DNA of 64,000 nucleotides from Actinobacteria bacterium HGW-Actinobacteria-4 (GCA_002841315.1 PHEW01000004.1:223964-287963); one strand, 5' to 3'. Positions 35,796 to 46,042 are shown, counted from the first letter of the stretch. Notes: generated by a model from the sequence alone, not told the origin. Numbers and translations: made by a program.

Positions 35796-36943
35796 GGGGT
35801 GGTTTCCTTCACGTGGTGGGGGTGGAACTCAGCATCCATTCTAATCGCGTCCCGGTACGTCTCTTCGACTCTGGGAGCAACGTGGTGCCAGTCGAACGCA
35901 ATCGCGCACTCCCGCCCACGCGCCGCAAGCGCCTTGCGCTCCTTCGGGTTGCGCAGCAGCTTCTTGATCTGCTCGGCCATGTCCTCAGGGTCCTCGACCT
36001 TGTGCAGTGCTACGCACAGCTCGCCGTCGGCGTTAGTCCCCACGTCCTGAAAGGCGGTGAGGTCGCTCGCGACCACCGCGGCACCCGCCGCCATGGCCTC
36101 GACCAACACGATGCCAAAGCTCTCGCCACCGGTGTTGGGCGCGCAGTAGATGTCAACCGACGCCATGAACTGTTCCTTCTGGGAGTCGTTGACCTCGCCC
36201 ACGATCTCCGCCCCGGCACGCGCCGCCCGCGCGGCCACGCGGTCGGAGAAACGCCCTGCGACCAAGAACCGCGCACGCGGGAACTCGTCACGAACCATCG
36301 GGATCATCGCGAGGAAGTCATCGAGACCCTTGCGCGACTCGTCGAGCCGTCCCAGAATGCCAATGGTGGGCGCGTCTGGCTTGCCCTGCCACACCGCACG
36401 CGGCTGCGCGTTGACGTAGTTCGAGGTGTCCACGCCGTTGGGAATGATATGGGTATGGTCCAGCCTCAGGTGCTGCTTCACGGTACGGGCGGCCGACGGC
36501 GACACCGCAATGCGAGCGTCGAGTTCCTCGTACCCCGGCTTGATGAACGGCTTGCCGATCCGCATGAGCCGGGAGGCGTCATTGGACGTGTGGAAGGTCG
36601 CCACGGTGGGCCCAAGCCGGGCCCACATGGCGATCACGCTAAGCGACGCGGTGCCGGGCTCATGAAGATGCACCACGTCAAAGTGGCCTTCGCGCAGCCA
36701 GCGCCTCACGCGCATCGCTGCCACCAAGCCAAAGGTCAGCCGCGCCGTGGAGCCGTTGTACCGCACGGGGAAGGACCTTCCCGCAGTCTGAACGTAAAGG
36801 GGCACGATGGTGTCTTTGGCCGCGGGCGCGAGCACTGAGACCTCGTGGCCGCGCGCCATGAGTGCCTTGGCGAGGTCAGTCACGTGGATTTGCACGCCGC
36901 CGGGGTGATCCAACGAATAGGGACACACAATGCCGATTCTCAT
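35792..36943 (-). CDS. pimA: Phosphatidylinositol mannosyltransferase (PimA-like)
   Basis: 383 residues, GT4 family. The start is [18 protein letters not shown] at 36943, overlapping the acyltransferase stop by ATGA; an ATG at 37021 is rejected. The C-terminal domain has [12 protein letters not shown] and the EX7E motif in [11 protein letters not shown]. PimA transfers the first mannose to phosphatidylinositol on the cytosolic face. Neighbours (PI-phosphate synthase, acyltransferase) support the specificity. Confidence 0.93.
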   Translation of the reverse strand: MRIGIVCPYSLDHPGGVQIHVTDLAKALMARGHEVSVLAPAAKDTIVPLYVQTAGRSFPVRYNGSTARLTFGLVAAMRVRRWLREGHFDVVHLHEPGTASLSVIAMWARLGPTVATFHTSNDASRLMRIGKPFIKPGYEELDARIAVSPSAARTVKQHLRLDHTHIIPNGVDTSNYVNAQPRAVWQGKPDAPTIGILGRLDESRKGLDDFLAMIPMVRDEFPRARFLVAGRFSDRVAARAARAGAEIVGEVNDSQKEQFMASVDIYCAPNTGGESFGIVLVEAMAAGAAVVASDLTAFQDVGTNADGELCVALHKVEDPEDMAEQIKKLLRNPKERKALAARGRECAIAFDWHHVAPRVEETYRDAIRMDAEFHPHHVKETTP

Positions 36944-37827
36944 GACACCCACCCAAACCGCTGCAGCATGTGCCAATCCTGCGGGTGGAGCGCAATCTGC
37001 TCGGCAACAAAGCTGCTCCACGCGCGCGTCATCACCTCAGCCTGCTCCCGCGTGGTGCCCGCTGGCACCTCGATGGGCTCGCTGAACGTCATCACGATGC
37101 CCCACTTGCTCTTGGCGACCTTGCGCCGCGCGCGCGTTAGCTGCTCGTAGTGAACCATCAGGCCATACAACTCGGTCTTCGTGGTCGCGGCAAGGGCGGC
37201 AGGCCCCGGTGCGACCCGCACCGCGTGACCCCACATCTCCACTTCGATGCCGGATCCGGACATGTCGCGGTCCGCCACGAGCGCGAGCACGCCGCCGTGC
37301 TCCTTGGTTACCGAGATCAGCGAACGGAACGTCGACGATCCCTCGTGACCCAGAATCCGCATCCCCAAGCTCTCGCGGTAGCCCATGAACTCGTCAAAGA
37401 CCGCGCGCGGCTCAAGGACCTCCGCCACCGATGTGACCGGCGCGATCCCGCGCGTAGCCCACGCGCCTGTTAGGTCCCAGTTGCCCGAATGCGACAGCGC
37501 CACCACAATCCTGCCATCACGAGCGATCGCGGCGAGCGGCTTGTCAGGGTTGACTACGCGCACGCGCGCGTCGATGTTTGCCTCGGTAAGGCGCGGGAGC
37601 TCCAATACTTCGGCGTAGTAGCGGGCGGCCGACGCCATGCCACGCCTGCTGAGCCTGCGCAACTGCTTGCCCTCGAGCTTGGTGACGCGGTTGAGGTTGA
37701 ACTCAAGGCCCTTCACTGGCTTGGCGTGAAGCGCCCACGCGATCCACGCGGCCGCGCCCGCGAACGCCCGCGTCATCCCGATGGGCAACCGGCGCGAGAC
37801 CCGCCACGCGATCAGGAAGCCGGTCAT
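36940..37827 (-). CDS. Phosphatidylinositol mannoside acyltransferase (PatA-like)
   Basis: 295 residues, LpxL/HtrB acyltransferase family. The HX4D catalytic motif is HSGNWD (near 132), with LVADRDMSGSG downstream. An N-terminal hydrophobic stretch anchors it at the membrane. In actinobacteria this gene sits between PI-phosphate synthase and pimA and acylates the mannose of PIM1/PIM2. It overlaps both neighbours by 4 bp. Confidence 0.92.
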   Translation of the reverse strand: MTGFLIAWRVSRRLPIGMTRAFAGAAAWIAWALHAKPVKGLEFNLNRVTKLEGKQLRRLSRRGMASAARYYAEVLELPRLTEANIDARVRVVNPDKPLAAIARDGRIVVALSHSGNWDLTGAWATRGIAPVTSVAEVLEPRAVFDEFMGYRESLGMRILGHEGSSTFRSLISVTKEHGGVLALVADRDMSGSGIEVEMWGHAVRVAPGPAALAATTKTELYGLMVHYEQLTRARRKVAKSKWGIVMTFSEPIEVPAGTTREQAEVMTRAWSSFVAEQIALHPQDWHMLQRFGWVS

Positions 37828-38480
37828 GCGCCCGCAGAAGGCTCGGAGTCCCGGTGGTGATCGCCCGCCAGGTCAGGGTTGGCGCGGGAGGCCTTCATCA
37901 CCGCCCAGGTGCGCTGACCCACCGTAATCGCGGCGGCAAGAGCGAGCGCCAACAGCGTCCACGTCAGCACCGCGACGGGCAGCCCCAGTCCTACCAGCCC
38001 CGTTGCGGTCAGCGCCACCACAAGCCTGTCGGCCCGCTCGGCAATGCCCACCTTGGCGTCAATGCCCAACGACTCCGCGCGAGCGCGGGCGTAGGGAACA
38101 AACGATCCCACAGCAAGGCACACCAGAGCTGCGAGTGCCGTGGGGCGATCCACATCAAGAAAGGTCCACACCAGTGCGCCAAAGATGGCGGCGTCGGCCA
38201 CACGGTCCAGCGTGGAGTCCAAGAACGCACCCAGACGGGACGTCTTGCCGCCCAGGCGCGCCATGGTGCCGTCCAGCATGTCGGTGACAAGGAAGAAGGT
38301 AATGACCATGACACCCCAGAACAGCATCCGGTCGCCTTGGGGGAAGAAGAAGAACGCTCCAAACAGCACGCCAGCCGTGCCCACAATTGTCACCGCGTTG
38401 GGATGAACGCCCATCGCGAGCAGCGCTCGTGCCGGTGCCTTCCAAACGATGGCCATCAGTGGCCGGAGTTTGCCGAACAT
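37824..38480 (-). CDS. pgsA1: Phosphatidylinositol phosphate synthase
   Basis: 218 residues, CDP-alcohol phosphatidyltransferase. The full motif DG-x2-AR-x8-G-x3-D-x3-D is present (DGTMARLGG to DSTLD). About five membrane segments. Makes PI-phosphate from CDP-diacylglycerol and inositol 1-phosphate, the first step toward PIMs. The start MFGKLRPLMA at 38480 is used; upstream ATGs (38543, 38636) would overlap the HIT gene. Length equals that of mycobacterial PgsA1. Confidence 0.92.
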   Translation of the reverse strand: MFGKLRPLMAIVWKAPARALLAMGVHPNAVTIVGTAGVLFGAFFFFPQGDRMLFWGVMVITFFLVTDMLDGTMARLGGKTSRLGAFLDSTLDRVADAAIFGALVWTFLDVDRPTALAALVCLAVGSFVPYARARAESLGIDAKVGIAERADRLVVALTATGLVGLGLPVAVLTWTLLALALAAAITVGQRTWAVMKASRANPDLAGDHHRDSEPSAGA

Positions 38481-38530
38481 AAGAAACCGATTCCTTTGAC
38501 TTGTACGGGCCGTGCTTCGAGCAGGTGGCG

Positions 38531-39076
38531 CTAGCGTGTCCATTCGTCGCTGACACGCTGCCACGTGTCGTCGAGCAGTTCCGGGACCGCCTTGGTCTTC
38601 GCGATGATGGGCAAGAAATTGCTGTCCCCCACCCATCGTGGCACTACATGCTGGTGGAGGTGTTCGGAAATGCCCGCGCCTCCCGTGACGCCTTGGTTCA
38701 TGCCGATGTTGAAGCCCTTGGTACCGCTGATTCGCTGCAAGACATGCATGGCCTGCTGGGTAAGCACGCCCATCTCGTCGCGCTCGGCGTCGGAGGCCTC
38801 GGTGTACCAGCCGATGTGCCGGTAGGGGCAGATCATCAGGTGGCCGGGGTTGTAGGGGTAGAGATTGAGGACCACGTAGCAGTGCTCTCCGCGGTGGACA
38901 ATGAGGTGCTCACGATCATCGCCAGCGTCCTGTTTCTTGCACAGCGGGCACTGGTTCTCCGACTCAAAAGACTTGCGCTCCGATGAGTTGCGGACATACG
39001 CCATGCGATGCGGCGTCCACAGGCGCTCGAACCCGTCCGGTTCGCCGCCCATCATCTCGCCGTCGTCGATGCGCAT
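38531..39076 (-). CDS. HIT family hydrolase
   Basis: 181 residues with the histidine triad HLHQHVV near 146-152 and a CXXC pair (CPLCKK) in the N-terminal part. HIT proteins hydrolyse or transfer nucleotides; here it is the conserved actinobacterial gene between thrS and pgsA1 (ApaH/AP4A phosphorylase-like in form). Its ATG overlaps the thrS stop by one base. Confidence 0.92.
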   Translation of the reverse strand: MRIDDGEMMGGEPDGFERLWTPHRMAYVRNSSERKSFESENQCPLCKKQDAGDDREHLIVHRGEHCYVVLNLYPYNPGHLMICPYRHIGWYTEASDAERDEMGVLTQQAMHVLQRISGTKGFNIGMNQGVTGGAGISEHLHQHVVPRWVGDSNFLPIIAKTKAVPELLDDTWQRVSDEWTR

Positions 39077-41076
39077 CAGACCTGCGCCCGCGTCCTGACC
39101 GCTTCGACGATGCGCTTGACGGCGTCCGCGACCGGCACCGCGTTGTCCTGGCTACCGTCCCGGAACCTGAACGAGATCGCGCCTGCCTCCGCGTCCTCTC
39201 CCCCGGCGATCAGCACAAACGGCACCTTGTCCTTGGACGCCGTGCGGATCTTCTTGGGGAAGCGCTCGTCGGAGTCGTCAAGCTCTGCCCGAATGCCGTA
39301 GGTACGCAACTGAGCCACAACATCGGCCACATAGTCATTGAACGGCTCTGCCACCGGAATGGCGCGCACTTGGACGGGTGCGAGCCACACGGGGAACGCG
39401 CCGGCGTAGTGCTCGGTGAGGATCGCGAAAAATCTCTCGATGGAGCCAAACAGCGCGCGGTGAATCATCACGGGGCGCTGGCGGGTGCCGTCGGCGGCCA
39501 TGTACTCGAGGTCAAAGCGCTCGGGCAGGTTGAAGTCCAGCTGGATGGTGGACATCTGCCAGGTGCGGCCGATGGCGTCGCGGGCTTGGACCGAAATCTT
39601 GGGCCCGTAGAACGCGGCACCTTCGGGGTCGGGGAGAATCTCGAGGCCCGACTCGGCGCCTACCTCCGCGAGCACCGCGGTGGCCTCTTCCCAAATCTCG
39701 TCCGAACCCACCGACTTCTCGGGGTTACGCGTGGACAGCTCGAGGTAGAAGTCCTCGAGGCCGTAGTCCTTGAGCAGGCCCAACACGAACTTCAGCGTGG
39801 TGGTGAGCTCGTCCTTCATCTGCTCGCGGGTGCAGTAGATGTGGGCGTCGTCTTGAGTGAAGCCGCGCGCACGCGTCAGGCCGTGGACCACGCCCGACTT
39901 CTCGTTGCGGTAGACGGTGCCGAACTCGAACAGGCGCAACGGGAGCTCGCGGTAGGAGCGCCCACGCGAACGGAAAATCAGGTTGTGCATGGGGCAGTTC
40001 ATGGGCTTCAGGTAGTAATCCTGGCCCTGCTTGGTGATGTTGCCCTCGGCGTCGCGTTCCTCGTCCATGTGCATGGGCGGGTACATGCCGTCCGCGTACC
40101 ACTCGAGGTGGCCCGACGTCACAAAGAGCTGCGCCTTGGTGGCGTGGGGGCTGTAGACAAACTCGTAGCCCTCCGCGATGTGGCGGGCGCGCGAGTACTC
40201 CTCCATTTCGTGACGGATGATGCCGCCCTTGGGGTGGAACACGGCGAGCCCCGAGCCGATCTCATCGGGGAACGAGAACAGGTCCATCTCCGCGCCCAGG
40301 CGGCGGTGGTCGCGGCGTTCGGCCTCAGCGAGGCGCTCCTTGTAGGCGGTGAGCTCCTCCTTGGTGGGCCACGCGGTGCCGTACACGCGCTGGAGTTGCG
40401 GGTTCTTCTCGCTGCCGCGCCAGTAGGCGGCTGCGGAGCGCATCAGGGACCAGCCGTTGGCCAGCACCTTGGTGGATGGCACGTGAGGTCCGCGGCAGAG
40501 GTCCTTCCAGACGGTCTCGCCCTGGCGATTGAGGTTGTCGTAGATCGTCAGCTCGCCCGCGCCAACTTCAACCGAAGCACCCTCGGCGGCGTCGGCGCTG
40601 CTGGACTTGAGGCCCACCAACTCGCACTTGTACGGCTCCGCGGACAGTTCCGTGAGGGCATCGGCGTCGGTGACTACTCGCCTGCGGAAGGTCTGGCCGT
40701 CCTTGACGATGCGCTGCATGGCCTTCTCGAGGGTCTTGAGGTCCTCAGGGGTGAAGGGTTCGGCAACGTCAAAGTCGTAGTAGAAGCCGTCGGTGATGGG
40801 CGGGCCGATGCCCAGCTTGGCGTCCGGGTTGATCTGCTGCACCGCCTGCGCGAGTACGTGGGCCGCGGAGTGGCGCAACACCGAGAGGCCATCGGGGCTG
40901 TCCACGGTGACTGCCTCGACCTGGTCGCCGTCGCTGAGCTCGCGCGCCAGATCCAGTAGTTCGCCGTTGACACGCATCACCACCACGTCACGGCGCTCGC
41001 CAAAGAGGTCGGTGCCCGTGGTGCCGGCGTCCACGTGTTGCTGGTCGCCGTCAATGTTCACGGTCATGCTTGCCAC
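39076..41076 (-). CDS. thrS: Threonyl-tRNA synthetase
   Basis: 666 residues from GTG at 41076, chosen because AGGAGG lies 5 bases upstream; ATG at 41067 is the next option and ATG at 41160 is too far upstream. The TGS domain (about 1-65) and an editing-type domain ([15 protein letters not shown]) precede the catalytic core with zinc-binding residues ([22 protein letters not shown]). The C-terminal anticodon domain covers the last about 100 residues. No T-box leader was seen between the gene and tRNA-Val. Confidence 0.96.
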   Translation of the reverse strand: MASMTVNIDGDQQHVDAGTTGTDLFGERRDVVVMRVNGELLDLARELSDGDQVEAVTVDSPDGLSVLRHSAAHVLAQAVQQINPDAKLGIGPPITDGFYYDFDVAEPFTPEDLKTLEKAMQRIVKDGQTFRRRVVTDADALTELSAEPYKCELVGLKSSSADAAEGASVEVGAGELTIYDNLNRQGETVWKDLCRGPHVPSTKVLANGWSLMRSAAAYWRGSEKNPQLQRVYGTAWPTKEELTAYKERLAEAERRDHRRLGAEMDLFSFPDEIGSGLAVFHPKGGIIRHEMEEYSRARHIAEGYEFVYSPHATKAQLFVTSGHLEWYADGMYPPMHMDEERDAEGNITKQGQDYYLKPMNCPMHNLIFRSRGRSYRELPLRLFEFGTVYRNEKSGVVHGLTRARGFTQDDAHIYCTREQMKDELTTTLKFVLGLLKDYGLEDFYLELSTRNPEKSVGSDEIWEEATAVLAEVGAESGLEILPDPEGAAFYGPKISVQARDAIGRTWQMSTIQLDFNLPERFDLEYMAADGTRQRPVMIHRALFGSIERFFAILTEHYAGAFPVWLAPVQVRAIPVAEPFNDYVADVVAQLRTYGIRAELDDSDERFPKKIRTASKDKVPFVLIAGGEDAEAGAISFRFRDGSQDNAVPVADAVKRIVEAVRTRAQV

Positions 41077-41210
41077 CGGGGCCTCCTGAGTTGATTGCAC
41101 TGAGTGGTGTGGTTCACCACCAACGATGCTACCGACTACGGGACCGGTGACCGCGCGCAACGCAACTGCGGTATCAATGGGCGCGGGTTACTCCAGATGA
41201 CTTGAAACTC

Positions 41211-41285
41211 TGGTGGGCGATACTGGGTTCGAACCAGTGACCTCTTCCGTGTGAAGGAAGCGCGCTACCACTGCGCCAATCGCCC
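41211..41285 (-). tRNA. tRNA-Val (CAC)
   Basis: Acceptor stem GGGCGAT/ATCGCCC, anticodon stem-loop CTTCC-TTCACAC-GGAAG with anticodon CAC, T-loop GGTTCGAACC, discriminator A followed by encoded CCA (41211-41213). It lies between pabC and thrS on the minus strand. Confidence 0.95.
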
Positions 41286-41302
41286 CGTGAGCGGCTTCCA
41301 TA

Positions 41303-42181
41303 CTAGCCGCTATTGCCCCTCGGTGGTGCAGGGTCGGGATCCACCGCAGCGTTGGACTCAAACAGCTCACTCAACGCCTTCAACATCGGGCCTGTCAACA
41401 CTGGTGCGCCGTCGAGCTTGGAGATCATTTGCACGCCGCGCACCGCTGACGTCACCGCAGCGAACGCAACCCCGCTCGCAACCTCGTCAAGAACCGCCAT
41501 GGCGAGTTCTCCCGGGGCTGCAACTCTGACGGGGATGCCGGCTCGCGCACCCCATTCGAGCGCCAGTCCGCGCACAATTCCCGGTAGGCACCCGGACGCG
41601 AGTGGCGGCGTCACAATCTCGCCCCCCATCTCCATGAAGATGTTGGTTGACGTGCCCTCGCACAGGTGACCATGCGTATTGGACAGGATCGCCTCGTCAG
41701 CACCCTTGGAATCGGCATACGTAGCGAGCACCACGTTCTCCGCGTAGGACGTGGTCTTGATACCTGTGATGGCGGAGCGTTCATTGCGCTTCCACGGCGC
41801 CCGCACCGCGTGGCACGTGCGCGGAGGTGGGGGGTCGCCGCCCACCACCACCACGGTGGGATCAGCGGTGCCGCGCAATGTTCCCATGGGTCCAGGGCCA
41901 GAAGTTACGGTCACACGCAGGCGCGTCAACTGTCCGGAACCCTCACTCATGACGGCCGCGACGCCGTCGTGAATCTGAGCCTTGTCAATGACTCGCATGC
42001 CCATGCGCTCGGCCGAATACTGGAGACGTGCCAGGTGTCGCGACAGCGCGAACGGCCTCCCGTTCCTGACTCCTATGGTCTCGAAGATTCCGTCCCCCAC
42101 GGTGAACCCGTGGTTGAACGCAGTGATGACGGGTTCGTTCTCCGTGCGTAGCACGCCATTGGCCCACACCACGTTCTTCAT
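41303..42181 (-). CDS. pabC: Aminodeoxychorismate lyase-like class IV aminotransferase
   Basis: 292 residues from ATG at 42181, overlapping the pabB stop by ATGA. The PLP lysine lies in GIKTTSYAEN; FNHGFTVGDGIFET and EGTSTNIF are class IV signatures. With the upstream pabB it should yield 4-aminobenzoate for folate. Branched-chain or D-amino acid aminotransferase activity is a less likely alternative. ATG at 42271 would overlap pabB. Confidence 0.88.
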   Translation of the reverse strand: MKNVVWANGVLRTENEPVITAFNHGFTVGDGIFETIGVRNGRPFALSRHLARLQYSAERMGMRVIDKAQIHDGVAAVMSEGSGQLTRLRVTVTSGPGPMGTLRGTADPTVVVVGGDPPPPRTCHAVRAPWKRNERSAITGIKTTSYAENVVLATYADSKGADEAILSNTHGHLCEGTSTNIFMEMGGEIVTPPLASGCLPGIVRGLALEWGARAGIPVRVAAPGELAMAVLDEVASGVAFAAVTSAVRGVQMISKLDGAPVLTGPMLKALSELFESNAAVDPDPAPPRGNSG

Positions 42182-43278
42182 GCGGACAGTCTGTCCGCTG
42201 AGGCGAGCGCAATCAACCTTGTGGCCTTCAATTCCGTTTCCGCCCACTCTCCCGCAGGGTCCGATCCCCATGTGATTCCGGCCCCCGTGCCAAAGTGGAG
42301 CCTCCCGCCGCGTTCAGGCGTCCACCAGAAGGTGCGGATTCCCACGGCGAGTTCCGCCGTGTGGGAGTCGGCATCAATCCAGCCGATTCCCCCGCAATAG
42401 GGCCCACGCGGGGTGGGCTCTTGGGCGCGAATGACGTCGAGCGCCGCGGCCTTGGGCGCGCCGCTGACTGATCCCGGTGGGAAGGTGCCCTCGAGAATTG
42501 CTGGCCACATGTCAGAGGTCCATTCGAACTCCGGCGCAAGGGTCACCGCCACGGTGGACTGAAGGTGTGTCAGGCCCGGGTGCGGGTGATGCGCCAGCAA
42601 CTCCGGCACGCGCACCGTTCCAGGCATGGCGACCCGGGAGAGGTCGTTGCGAATCAGGTCGGTAATCATCACGTTTTCGGCGTGATCCTTGTCGAGCATG
42701 TCCACGCCTGGCGCCGCGGTTCCCTTGATAGGCGAGGACTCCACCGTGGCGCCGTTGATCCCCAAGTACAGTTCCGGGGACGCGGAGACAATCCACACGC
42801 CCGGGTGGTGGGCGGACTCCGGCACCACGATGCGGGACGCGTAGCGCGCCGGGTTTCCACGCGTCAGGCGCTGCGACAGCGCCACCGCATCTGGGCCCTC
42901 GCGTCCGGCAACCAGCGGAGCGCTCAGCGTGCGGCACAGATTCACCTGGTACACGCCGCCCTCGCGGATCACCGCGCGAATGCGCTGGACGCCCGCCTGA
43001 TACTGAACTTCGTCAAGTGAGGTCTCCCAAGCGTCGGCCGGTGGGCCCTTCCACACAGCGGCCGATGCGGGGGTCTCCCTCTCCGGTAGAGCTCGCTCCA
43101 CGTGGGCGAACCTCCAGGCGTCAATGCGGCCCTCGAAGGTGGCGACCATGACCCAGAATCCGCCTTGGGCCAGGCGGTGTGCGTCCCTGGTCGCATCAAT
43201 GTGTTCCAGCACTCCGGAGGCGCGGATTCCCCGAAACTGCGCACTTCCGGGGCTCGGCGGTGCGGATGGGGGGTTCAC
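42178..43278 (-). CDS. pabB: Aminodeoxychorismate synthase component I
   Basis: 366 residues, chorismate-binding family (shorter than anthranilate synthase). The PIKGT motif (SSPIKGTAA) provides the lysine used by PabB. Other landmarks are VNLCRTLSAPL, HAENVMITDLIRNDLSRV, GSVSGAPK and the C-terminal IGWID / TGAGITWGSDP. It converts chorismate to 4-amino-4-deoxychorismate with a glutaminase not seen here. Confidence 0.92.
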   Translation of the reverse strand: MNPPSAPPSPGSAQFRGIRASGVLEHIDATRDAHRLAQGGFWVMVATFEGRIDAWRFAHVERALPERETPASAAVWKGPPADAWETSLDEVQYQAGVQRIRAVIREGGVYQVNLCRTLSAPLVAGREGPDAVALSQRLTRGNPARYASRIVVPESAHHPGVWIVSASPELYLGINGATVESSPIKGTAAPGVDMLDKDHAENVMITDLIRNDLSRVAMPGTVRVPELLAHHPHPGLTHLQSTVAVTLAPEFEWTSDMWPAILEGTFPPGSVSGAPKAAALDVIRAQEPTPRGPYCGGIGWIDADSHTAELAVGIRTFWWTPERGGRLHFGTGAGITWGSDPAGEWAETELKATRLIALASADRLSA

Positions 43279-43406
43279 CTCATCAACGCTACTGGTCCTC
43301 GTCTGGTCACGACACCTCGAGTCGCCACGCGGGCACGCGCGTAAGTTGGAGGTTGACCCCGAACTGGGCTATTGTCAGTTCCTGGTCAGAGCGCAGGCTC
43401 AGACAC

Positions 43407-43478
43407 GCGGACGTGGCGCAGTGGTAGCGCATCACCTTGCCAAGGTGAGGGTCGCGGGTTCGAATCCCGTCGTCCGCT
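43407..43478 (+). tRNA. tRNA-Gly (GCC)
   Basis: Acceptor stem GCGGACG/CGTCCGC, anticodon stem-loop TCACC-TTGCCAA-GGTGA, anticodon GCC, T-loop GGGTTCGAATCCC, discriminator T, no encoded CCA. Confidence 0.95.
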
Positions 43479-43505
43479 CGGAGTATCGGTATTTGTACTG
43501 CCTTT

Positions 43506-43576
43506 GGTGGAGTGGCCGAGAGGATAGGCAGCGGCCTGCAAAGCCGTCCACACGGGTTCGAATCCCGTCTCCACCT
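43506..43576 (+). tRNA. tRNA-Cys (GCA)
   Basis: Acceptor stem GGTGGAG/CTCCACC, anticodon stem-loop GCGGC-CTGCAAA-GCCGT, anticodon GCA, T-loop GGGTTCGAATCCC, discriminator T, no CCA. Confidence 0.94.
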
Positions 43577-43581
43577 CGCAT

Positions 43582-43656
43582 GGGCGATTGGCGCAGCGGT
43601 AGCGCGCTTCCCTGACACGGAAGAGGTCACTGGTTCGATCCCAGTATCGCCCACCA
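43582..43656 (+). tRNA. tRNA-Val (GAC)
   Basis: Acceptor stem GGGCGAT/ATCGCCC, anticodon loop CTTCC-CTGACAC-GGAAG with anticodon GAC, discriminator A plus encoded CCA. Its 3' 55 bp are repeated exactly at 47080-47134, suggesting it is an integration site. Confidence 0.95.
43602..43656. repeat. Attachment-site repeat, tRNA-Val end (attL-like)
   Basis: The last 55 bp of tRNA-Val(GAC), including CCA, recur without mismatch at 47080-47134 in the same orientation. This is the usual signature of site-specific integration into a tRNA gene. Confidence 0.8.
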
Positions 43657-43666
43657 GGCAGTACAG

Positions 43667-43691
43667 GCCCCGGAGTAGCATCCGGGGCTTT
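43667..43691 (+). terminator. Rho-independent terminator of the tRNA cluster
   Basis: GCCCCGGA-GTAGCA-TCCGGGGC forms an 8-bp GC stem followed by TTTGT, 11 bp after tRNA-Val. It should end the Gly-Cys-Val tRNA transcript. Confidence 0.8.
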
Positions 43692-43828
43692 GTCATGTGG
43701 CTCGGCGAAGCGCCTCCGCGGCGGCCTCTTGTGTCTCTCGACGCCGATCACCTTCTGACGATGAGATCCATGTCGATCGGGCCCGAGTTGTGTGTACCTT
43801 GTGCCCCCAGACAGGGCAGACTTGTCGC

Positions 43829-44707
43829 GTGCGAATCCTCCTCCAACAAGGCGAGAAGCTCCTACGTTTCGTCAAGTTGGAGGTGACCGAACGCGACGGA
43901 TCTGTGATTCTCGCGTTTCCCACCAAACCTTCAAAGGGCGCTGTTCGAGGGTTTGTGTCAACTAAGGGCGGGGCGTACACGACCACAGAGACGGACGACG
44001 AGCCGTCCGAGTCGTTCAAACTCACTCTCCACTCCTCTGGAAGGATCAACTTCGGAGGACGCCATCCAGCGATTTTCGTAGGGCCACTGTGGTCCCTGGC
44101 GAAGGCGTCCCCGGTGCTCGTTCGTCGAGTCGGGAGACTATCCAGCCTCACAGAGTTGAATAGGCCCGTCGCGAATGGCGACGTCATCCTTGATCTAGCC
44201 CAAATCCGTCCGCCGTTGAGCTTCGAGATTGCGATTTCTCCAGAACCTTTGCCCGCAGACGATGGGCCACGTGTCCAAGTCGAACTGCTCAAGCGCCTCT
44301 TCGTGACCTTTCGACTGGTGGACATTGAAAGCCTGGTGCCAGCCAATTTGGTTGGTGCAACATCGAACTTCTACCCCAACGTGGGAACCCTTGAGACCCA
44401 GGCCATTGGCGAGGACTTGGCGCTGATTGAATACCACAAACTCCTCCACGGCAAGGCAAGTCACCTACCGGTTGGGCCCAACAATGTTGGCGAGTATCGA
44501 CTGGTCTTCCAAACACAAATGCGCGTAGCACCGGACGCAGTGATCAAAGCTCTCAACCCCGACGTCGAGGCGGAAGTCATCGATCAAACTCGCGACCCAC
44601 GAACGAACCGGGTCCAGGTCCGATTTCGCTTCGTGGAACGGAAATCTGGGCGCGTCATCAAGACTCCAGTCGAGATTGCGGAAGTCACCCTATCGGCGGA
44701 GCTGTAG
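43829..44707 (+). CDS. Hypothetical protein of the tRNA-Val island
   Basis: 292 residues if started at GTG 43829, where the sequence first looks like a normal N-terminus (RILLQQGEKLLRFVKLEV). The frame is open from a GTG at 43697, right after the terminator, and no start has a strong ribosome site. Mixed, beta-rich soluble protein, no signal peptide or membrane segment, no motif recognised. Being first cargo gene of a small island it may have a defence or mobile-element role, but nothing in the sequence shows that. Confidence 0.65.
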   Translation: MRILLQQGEKLLRFVKLEVTERDGSVILAFPTKPSKGAVRGFVSTKGGAYTTTETDDEPSESFKLTLHSSGRINFGGRHPAIFVGPLWSLAKASPVLVRRVGRLSSLTELNRPVANGDVILDLAQIRPPLSFEIAISPEPLPADDGPRVQVELLKRLFVTFRLVDIESLVPANLVGATSNFYPNVGTLETQAIGEDLALIEYHKLLHGKASHLPVGPNNVGEYRLVFQTQMRVAPDAVIKALNPDVEAEVIDQTRDPRTNRVQVRFRFVERKSGRVIKTPVEIAEVTLSAEL

Positions 44708-45526
44708 CGACCGAACACGACGTGGCTCAGGTGACGGTCGAACCGGTGGTTGCATCTGGCGAAGGCCGTGCACGCCGGGCGCAGTCTGAGTCTTGACACC
44801 TTTGCGCGAGTCGCGCCTGTCGACTCCCCGCCAGTAGGACAGCAGACAGAAGGCGGTCTCCCAGTCAAGACGAAGCCGCCCTCCCTGGTTCCCCAGCGGG
44901 GTGCGGGTGCAGGCACGCAAAGAGGAGGCGGCGGTGCGGCCGCACGCGCCCGTTGCAACGGGTGGACCGCAACCCGGCCGCGTGGGAAGAGATTGAGTTG
45001 TCGCTGCCCCAGGCCAACTGGGCTCAGGCAGGCGCCCCGATCGACGCGCCCCCGCCCGCCCGGTCAGTCTGCCCGTGGTGCTCGAACCCGAGCTCGACGA
45101 GGCCGAAGCGATCATCGGCGACCCGGCCACCGTGTCGATGCTCGACCGCGACTAGATCGACATCCGCTAGATCTGAGCGGGCGCGGACCGCGAGGGAGCG
45201 ACGACCACGAACCCATTAGTCCGCAACTTCGTTCAGTTCCGTGTCGAGCTGCGCGCCGACCCGCTCCTCGCATAGCCCGCCGCTCTGCGCGTCACAATCC
45301 ACGAGGCATAGCTACCGTGTCGCGCGTCAATGCCACCCCGGCAGCCTCAAAGTCTTGGCAGCCCATTCTTCAAGGCGTCCGGCGAACGAGGTTGGCGAGG
45401 TCCCAGACCGCATACCGTTGACCCACCAACGCGCAACCAACAGCAGCGGCCCCGTCCATGGGTTCGCCCGGAAGGACGAGGGCGCAACTCTTTGTCGCGG
45501 CAGAACGGCCGTGACATACTCTCCAA
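44708..45526. other. 819-bp decayed region without intact gene
   Basis: No convincing coding gene; short frames on both strands look like shadows. The + frame at 45066-45155 encodes LPVVLEPELDEAEAIIG ending MLDRD and stop, reminiscent of a Phd/YefM-like antitoxin end, with no intact partner. The region has very high GC and looks eroded. Confidence 0.55.
45066..45155 (+). pseudogene. Possible antitoxin (Phd/YefM-like) C-terminal remnant
   Basis: 29 codons (SLPVVLEPELDEAEA to SMLDRD) in an acidic, antitoxin-like composition, no start and no intact neighbour. The resemblance is by eye and weak. Confidence 0.25.
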
Positions 45527-46042
45527 ATGGCACGCTATCCGCTTTGGAAGTTCAACGACGTTTTGGCCGACGAGTGGGGTAAGCGCCTCGACTTGAAGCA
45601 CGCCCAAGACCATCTTGGATCGGGACAACTCGCCAATCTCGTCGACAAGCGAACGCCGGAAATCAGAGACGCGCTCAACAAAGTGTCTCAGGACCGAAAC
45701 CTCGAGCTCGCCGTTCTTGACCATGCCCGTTCGTTTCGGAAGGTACCAGGCAGTTCACAGATCGTCGCCGTTACGTCCGCGCCTTACTTGAAGGCAACAC
45801 TCGGCTGGCTCGGGGACCCTGACATTGCCAACGCCCGTATCCACGAGATCGCGAAATCTCTCGGGCTTTCCATTCGGGTCGGTCACCCGTACGACGTCAC
45901 GTACTTGTCGACCTACGCCGATGACCCAACGCTGCCAATCGTATGGTGGAACCCCGATCGCATCCGTCTTCCATTTCCACCCATCGACGATCCGTGGTCG
46001 AGGTTCGCCGAACGCATCGAAGAAAACCCGATGGGGGGCTAG
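45527..46042 (+). CDS. Hypothetical protein of the tRNA-Val island
   Basis: 171 residues, starting MARYPLWKFNDVLADEWGK. Soluble, mixed alpha/beta, with a C-terminal YDVTYLSTYADD and a Trp/Pro-rich end. No family recognised. It is convergent with the TIGR02391-like gene and overlaps it by 4 bp. Confidence 0.7.
   Translation: MARYPLWKFNDVLADEWGKRLDLKHAQDHLGSGQLANLVDKRTPEIRDALNKVSQDRNLELAVLDHARSFRKVPGSSQIVAVTSAPYLKATLGWLGDPDIANARIHEIAKSLGLSIRVGHPYDVTYLSTYADDPTLPIVWWNPDRIRLPFPPIDDPWSRFAERIEENPMGG

Noticed and set aside
38983..40959. 658-codon plus-strand open frame opposite thrS
   Set aside because: Antisense to thrS, composition typical of a shadow frame in GC-rich DNA.
41077..41210. T-box or other riboswitch upstream of thrS
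   Set aside because: No T-box core, specifier or terminator/antiterminator pairing could be seen; only minor palindromes.
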